Shown: positions 58,450 through 64,000 of the stretch, piece after piece | How positions within the stretch are numbered: position 1 is the stretch's first letter | Layout: every line of letters begins with the position of its first letter | Source: Epiperipatus broadwayi | Taxonomy: Eukaryota; Onychophora; Udeonychophora; Euonychophora; Peripatidae | Direction: 5' to 3' | NCBI GenBank assembly: GCA_028023455.1 | Contig: JAQFVV010006215.1 | Location: forward strand, 5,997,230-6,061,229 | DNA length: 64,000 nucleotides | Notes under the pieces: model-generated | The model's input: the letters and a program-made list of their open reading frames with translations, nothing else | Told to the model about the DNA's origin: nothing | Database searches by the model: none | Translations under genes and position numbers: made by a program

Positions 58450-60075
58450 TTGGAGTTTTAAGAATCATGATAAATATGAACATTCCAATTTGACTATTTT
58501 TTTTTTGAGAACACATTTATCAACATCGATAAAATTATTGTAAAAGAAATACAAAGAAAAAAATTCAATGGATTTCATTTAAAAATTAGATTTAAAAAAA
58601 TTTATTACTGCTTCTCTTTATTTTTCCCAATTTTTCTGATGTATGATAGTTATTATTGAATTTTTATTAAAAAAGTCAAAATGGTGATAAACTATATATA
58701 TACACACACACTTTAACTCAGACTTTCAAGCTCTCTTCAGCTATCCAATCCATCTTATACAACTGATATACATGACCACATACATGTGAAAAAGATAAAT
58801 GATCTCCAATATATGTATCTGGTGCTGAAGCAGCACATCAATTGTTCCATTTCACTATCTCCCACTCATATATACAATCAGTGTATATGAATATAGCAAA
58901 TCTTCAAACTTTAAATGGAAAGCTTCAATCTTCTGTTACTATAGACAATATATATATATGTATTTAAACATTATATATGAAGAAGCAATGCAATTACTAC
59001 ACTATTTTATATCCATTGTTTGTAAAAATGTGAAATACAATGAAGCCAAATATATGCTATATTTTGTTTCAGCTCTCACATATATCATACATAGTACATA
59101 ATAAATAGTCCATGTTTTGTTGATAAATTTTAATTAAAATAGAATTATATTGTTTATTATAAAGTGAACAGAACTTTTCAGTATAATATAACAGATACTT
59201 TTTATATGTATAGTATGTATATATAAATTTAAATTAAAGTATAAACAAAATTGTTAAAAAATACAGTTATTAATTATAAACTGAGGAAACACATTTACAT
59301 TTAATGGAAAAAATGATAAGAAAAATAAACTTACTGTACAGTATTTTTACTTTTTAAGTAACGTAAACAATGAAATGTCTGACTTTCATTACAATTAAAT
59401 ATGGCTTGGGTAATATTCTTATTTTTTTCAATAACTTTTTTGTTATAAAAACATAATAGACTCGTTTATCAAGAAACTGATCTTTCTAATTGTTTTGTTT
59501 TTAAATTAATATTAACTTTAATTAAGTAAGCTCTAAAATTTTGTAAAACTTATGGAATTACCCTTAACAAATATTTTATTACACAAAATATTGTACATCA
59601 AATTTAGAAAGGATAATAAAGGAGGAATAAATTGTATGTGCTTTCAACATAAACTGAAGAAATATTATTAATGAACGCAAGTAATTTGCTCTGCTAACAT
59701 AATTTAAAATTGATTTATAAATTGTATTATTATTTTTTAAATGTGATCGATCACATGCTCGAGTATCAAAAAATATATTAAATTTATTAATTTTAATGGG
59801 TATTTTTTTAGTTTGTATACATTTTTTTTGTTTATATATGTTTTAATAGTACAATAATTGAAGTTGTATACTTTGATGTAATATAGTTTGTGACTTCATT
59901 GCATTTTGTAAATGGTGCATGAAGTTTAATAAACGAGAATCTGAACATTTGTTCTGCAATTTTTTTGTCTAATCTATAAAAATGCCATAAGTACATAAAG
60001 TTTGAGAAATGCTACTTCAATGAATAAAACTGTTCTGTCAAAAGCAAGCCAATAGAAACTTTATATAATTATCTG
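58450..60075. other. AT-rich intergenic DNA
   Basis: TA/CA microsatellites near 58695-58715 and 58950-58965; no gene signals. Confidence 0.5.
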
Positions 60076-60079
60076 TGAA

Positions 60080-62040
60080 GATCCTACTGGTTTCGTTTTT
60101 CTTTAAGAAACAAGATTAATAAATATCTTCCAAGAATTATAAATCATTACATTTGATTGATTTATGAGATTATTTTTCTAATTTGTTTTGTGAGCAATTT
60201 TTTTAACTTTTTTTTGCTCTCTAATATTTTTGTGTTTTCCCAATTAAATTTATGTTCATTGGTACATGCATGGTCAGCCATTTAGATACATTCATTCTCT
60301 AATTACTGTTTTGTAATTCAATTATGAATAATTTTCTTTTTTTCTGAGCCAATGTAATATCTGCTAAAATAAAAATACAGAAAAGGTAGTTTTTATTTTT
60401 TAATATGATAATCATTGTTTTATAATTTAATCATTTTTGATAGGATGATTAGTTTGTGATATATGTCTTTCCACATTCACATGGTATTTTCAGATGCAGT
60501 TCTTGCTTTTCAGTATTTTAACTTTAGGTTTTGTAGAAGTTAGGATTCATCATATTGTGCTAATGCTACGGAAATCTGTTCTCGTAATAAGTACAGATTT
60601 TCTTTGTCTATTATCTCTGGTGTGCATGGATACAATTACTTAATTTTTTATGGTATTTTTGCTGTTGTTTATGTTTTTTTTTTTTGCAATAATATCTGAT
60701 GAATAACCATTCTTTATGAGAATTTGTTCTATGCTATTTTTTTTCCTTCTTCAAATTATTAGCTACCGAGTGAATCTCTTTTGCTCATCTTCATAGTGAT
60801 TATATAATTCCACTTCTCTTATTTTTATCAGATATATGCTAAGTATATTCCTGAGTGTGTGAGTTTTCTGTGAATAATAACTTAATTTTGCCATGAATAT
60901 CTAATAAGGTCAATTTTTGTTTTAATTTTGTTATAAATTTAATTAAAAGAGATGAATTGTTGATGTAAGTCCAGAATATTTGTAATAGTGCATTCAACAT
61001 GTTGTCATAGGACATAGTGAGTCATTAGTGGAGATGGAGTAATATTTATGGCTATAGTTTTAAGCACTTTCCATATATCTTGATTTTATGTTGTTATACA
61101 GAATATTAATAAATTCTATTATTTTATCACTAGAAAGAAGTGCTCCAATTTGTAGAATATCATCTCCATTTTTTTAAAATAGACATTACTTTATCAATGA
61201 ATATCATCTGTAAATAAATTATTAAAGCTTATTAAAATGTCAATTCATTATACATTTGTTTAACTTGACAAACTCCATATAATCATTTAAGGATGTGCTG
61301 AAAATCAAAGAATTTTCAAAAATTTTGAAATGAACTTCTAGAATTGACATTATGCCTTAATGATGCAGGATCCTCGTGCGATTTAGATAAACTGTAGAAA
61401 TATGAATTTTGAAATGTTGAACTAATTTCTGTGTTGCCTTATGAATATTGTTTGTAGGTTTACTTCTATTGTTAATAAACAGTTTATCATTTTTTTTATT
61501 ATAATAGTTTGCTTTTTGTTGTCATAATTTATTACAATTATAGTATTGTCTTTGTTGGAAGGAAAAGGGATTATAAAGTTGTCTAATTTGAGATTCAATG
61601 TTTTCCTTCTCAACATGTTTGACTTGGATTCTCCAGCATAATTCTGCTGCTGCATCTAGAAGCTTTTTTGAATACCTTCTTCAGCTGCTGCCCAGTACAT
61701 CTAATAATGGAATATTAGATTATGAAATGACAAAGTTTCCACAAAATGAGTTTCAGATTGTTTGGAATTAAGATTTTTAACTGCTGGATCTTCTAGGATA
61801 TTTGGAGCAGTATGAGGTTTGATATGCACATATAACTTTGCAAGTTTCTTCTTTTGGAGTGTTTGATATAATTTAGAATATGATTTTCTTATTGACTGAA
61901 AAATATTCTGTTATTAATGGAACATAAGTGAATTGGAGATTTCAGTTGCAAAATTTACATTTGCATAGGAAAGTTAATTGACTTTTTACTTTAATTAGTT
62001 TAATGTTTTTCATAAGATCTAAGCCTAAACCTGAATCCCC
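60080..62040 (-). mobile_element. Penelope-like element: reverse transcriptase and GIY-YIG endonuclease remnant
   Basis: Read on the minus strand across frameshifts, the blocks follow the Penelope order. First is LIKVKSQLTFLCKCK (N-terminal region, near 61950-62000). Next come AEEGIQKS and NMLRRK, then IIPFPSNKDNTIIVINYD in the open frame 61422-61655, matching the ILPADKGN...V motif. SKSHEDPASLRHNVN and LFTDD pieces match the PKIHK..LRPIV and LFTNIP blocks. Then come LLDI...(T/S)HT.EY and a KNGYSS piece, the linker after the RT. Last are IPCECGKTYI (60458-60487) and HACTNEHKFNWENT (60231-60272), the GIY-YIG endonuclease. YVDD itself is lost or unreadable. It is broken by many stops, so inactive. 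It is relevant because Penelope elements are the usual partners of hammerhead-bearing repeats. Confidence 0.8.
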
Positions 62041-62795
62041 ATACCTGCTATATTCTTCCAAGATCCATAGTTCAATATCATGAATAACAGATAATAATTC
62101 CTACTTTATTTACATTCCTATATAGGATTTAAATAATCCTATATAAATAAAAACATTTAAATCATATTCTCACATATATACATACAGATATCATTGAAAA
62201 TCTGATGATGGAATGCCCAAATTCCTTATTGATGCCAATATTATTGTCATGCCCATGTTGACTTTAAGTCACTTTGTCTCATATATAGGACTTTGTCCAT
62301 GTAAATACACAGTATAAATATAAAGTATAAGGCTGAATCTGTAATATTTGGTACAAGTATAATTTATATATTTGGAATTTAGATTCTAAGTATATAAATT
62401 ATACTTTTATTCAAACATACAGACATCAATACATACAATCATATACTTGTATATTATATTTTAAAAATATAGACATTCTTAATAACTAATACAATGGAAA
62501 ATGTTTTTGTATCTAAAGCCAAAACAGAAATGTTTTTTAGAAGCATTCCTCATGAAAGTTTTTGTTAAACATGTATTTATAGTCTATTTATTGTATGACA
62601 GAAGCAATTTGTTTTAATTTAATATAGAAGTAAAAATTAAAGAAAAGTATTTTAAACTAGGACAATAAATATAAAATAATTTTTTATTAGAAAGAACAAA
62701 TATCTGCACACCCTTTTTTTCAAATAATAGTTTGATGAGAACTGTTGACAAAATGCAATAATTTATCATTTTCAAACAACAATCTACTGCAGCAT
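62041..62795. other. AT-rich intergenic DNA
   Basis: This is where the 5' end of the Penelope-like copy should be. No terminal repeat or hammerhead core was found. An isolated CTGATGATGG at about 62201 lacks the rest of the motif. Confidence 0.5.
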
Positions 62796-62799
62796 GATT

Positions 62800-64000
62800 T
62801 CTCTAATTTAATCTGATGCTTAACTTGTCTACAACACACCAGCAAACTTTCTTATTTCATTCATCCACCTCATACATCATGGTCTTTCTAGGTTTTTAAC
62901 CTCTTGTGATCCAATTTATAACTTAATATTTCTTGCCCTGCTCCATTTCAGTCTCTTAATTCTTGGAATGATGTTAGTAATATCTATGTTTTCTTATCCA
63001 CGTATTTTGTTTACAATCTTTTGTTGAAATTTATAGCATATTTCTCTCAATATTTCACTGAATAGCTTGAAATCCGCATATAGCTCTTTTGTTAAGTCCC
63101 AGATCCATAAATAAAAACTGATAAAATGTATCTAGTAAAAACCTTTTTTTTTTTCAAACAAATTTCCTTTTAATATTGTTATCTCTCTCAAAATATTCTA
63201 TCCACGTTTAATTTCATCCAATATATTTCCATCAGTATTAATAAGTCTACGAAAGTGTGTGTAGTTTTTAATTTCTTTTAATTCATAATTGTCAATCTTT
63301 ATTTGAAAATCTTTTGATCATTAATCTCTTTAGTCCTATTTTTTTACTTTCATCTGATAATTATTGCAACATTTCCTGAAGCATTATTTGTTTGCTTTCT
63401 TCAAAATGTAGATGGCTTAAGTAATCTATTTATTTTAACTCCCTTAGCCTCCATTTTAATTCATAATTTTTGTAAACCTGCTATAAAAAGTTCATCCTAT
63501 TGCATACGTTTCTCAATGTTAATTTTCTTAGTATTACCATATAATCTAATTGTTGCTGTTGCACTTTGATAAATATTCTTCAGAAAACAAGTCTCCTGGT
63601 CTATATCTTGATGATTCAATGCTTTTCATAATCTAAAAATCCAAAGGCAGCAACTTATAATCATAACTTCTCTTAATATATGATCCTTAGTGCTAAAACC
63701 ACTTTTGTTCTTTTGATTGATTAAAATTCAAAGTTCACTGAAGACTTGGTAATTATATTGCCAAAGATTTAGTGTAGATCTGATAGCTCTGTAATTTCTA
63801 ATATCTTTTTTATCATTTTTTAAATATCAATTTTATACTGCATTTTTTAATCATCTAATACATCTTTATCATTTTATAACTTTGTTTCATCTATCTAAAG
63901 CTTTTTCTTCATCATAGATTTAACTACTCATCTCACTTCTTCATTTAACATATTGGCAATTGAGGAGATAATTAGCTTTCTTGTTCTTTGTTACTCAATA
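62800..64000 (-). mobile_element. RTE-clade LINE, third decayed copy, running off the right edge
   Basis: On the minus strand: NQSKEQKWF.. (about 63710, QAGFR region), FRL.KALNHQDID then CFLKNIYQSATATIRLYGN (63520-63640), NIEKR.Q (VRQG region), LKWSRARNI near 62950 and RWMNEIRKFAGV near 62850. These correspond block by block to the intronic RTE copy (KNIYKHATATIRN, LNWAGHIA, RWMDEIR). All frames are broken. Its 5' part lies beyond the window. Confidence 0.75.

Noticed and set aside
62195-62215. Additional hammerhead at CTGATGATGG next to the Penelope-like element
   Set aside because: No GAAA block or matching helices follow.

Overview
The window is nuclear DNA of an animal. It is very AT-rich, by eye well under one third G+C. 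The genes have spliceosomal introns of 7 to 10 kb and the intergenic space is full of old transposons. There is no operon structure, and most open frames longer than 60 codons are chance frames. Two protein-coding genes stand out. One is a single-exon fatty-acid elongase of the ELOVL6 type on the minus strand (26194-26997). The other is a four-exon TXNDC15 gene on the plus strand (27572-45606), a thioredoxin-fold membrane protein. Their start codons lie 574 bp apart, head to head, so they probably share a promoter region. The lineage cannot be fixed from the sequence. An AT-rich invertebrate, for example a chelicerate or another protostome, is the best guess and only a guess.

Layout: 1-26 kb is intergenic, with decayed LINE, Ty3/Gypsy-like and tRNA-derived SINE copies, foldback elements and AT-rich sequence. 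26.2-27.6 kb holds the elongase and the shared promoter. 27.6-45.6 kb is TXNDC15. Intron 1 carries a minus-strand LINE with a perfectly bounded hAT MITE inside it, a Tc1-like remnant, SINE heads and an RTE-type LINE. Intron 2 carries three insertions of a hairpin-rich repeat and a large foldback. 45.8-64 kb is again intergenic, with two more RTE copies, more hairpin repeats, a foldback and a Penelope-like element (60080-62040, minus strand).

The most interesting content is the hairpin-rich repeat family at 3801-4159, about 38055-39359, 40351-40984, about 42960-43345, about 52228-53142 and 55022-55864, plus degenerate pieces. Each copy holds one or more 42-nt segments that fit a type I hammerhead self-cleaving ribozyme with a minimal, palindromic helix III. 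The fit covers CUGANGA, helix II, GAAA, ACUAGU and the cleavage nucleotide, and a six-pair helix I. Across copies the variation falls at free position 7 and at paired positions, partly with compensation. Three insertions have 11-15 bp target-site duplications, and directly repeated monomers are about 455 bp apart. This matches the retrozyme / Penelope-associated hammerhead class. The Penelope reverse transcriptase-GIY-YIG remnant in the same window is a candidate relative of the machinery that moves them. Several copies are head-to-head inverted dimers inside one target-site duplication, which is unusual and worth following up.
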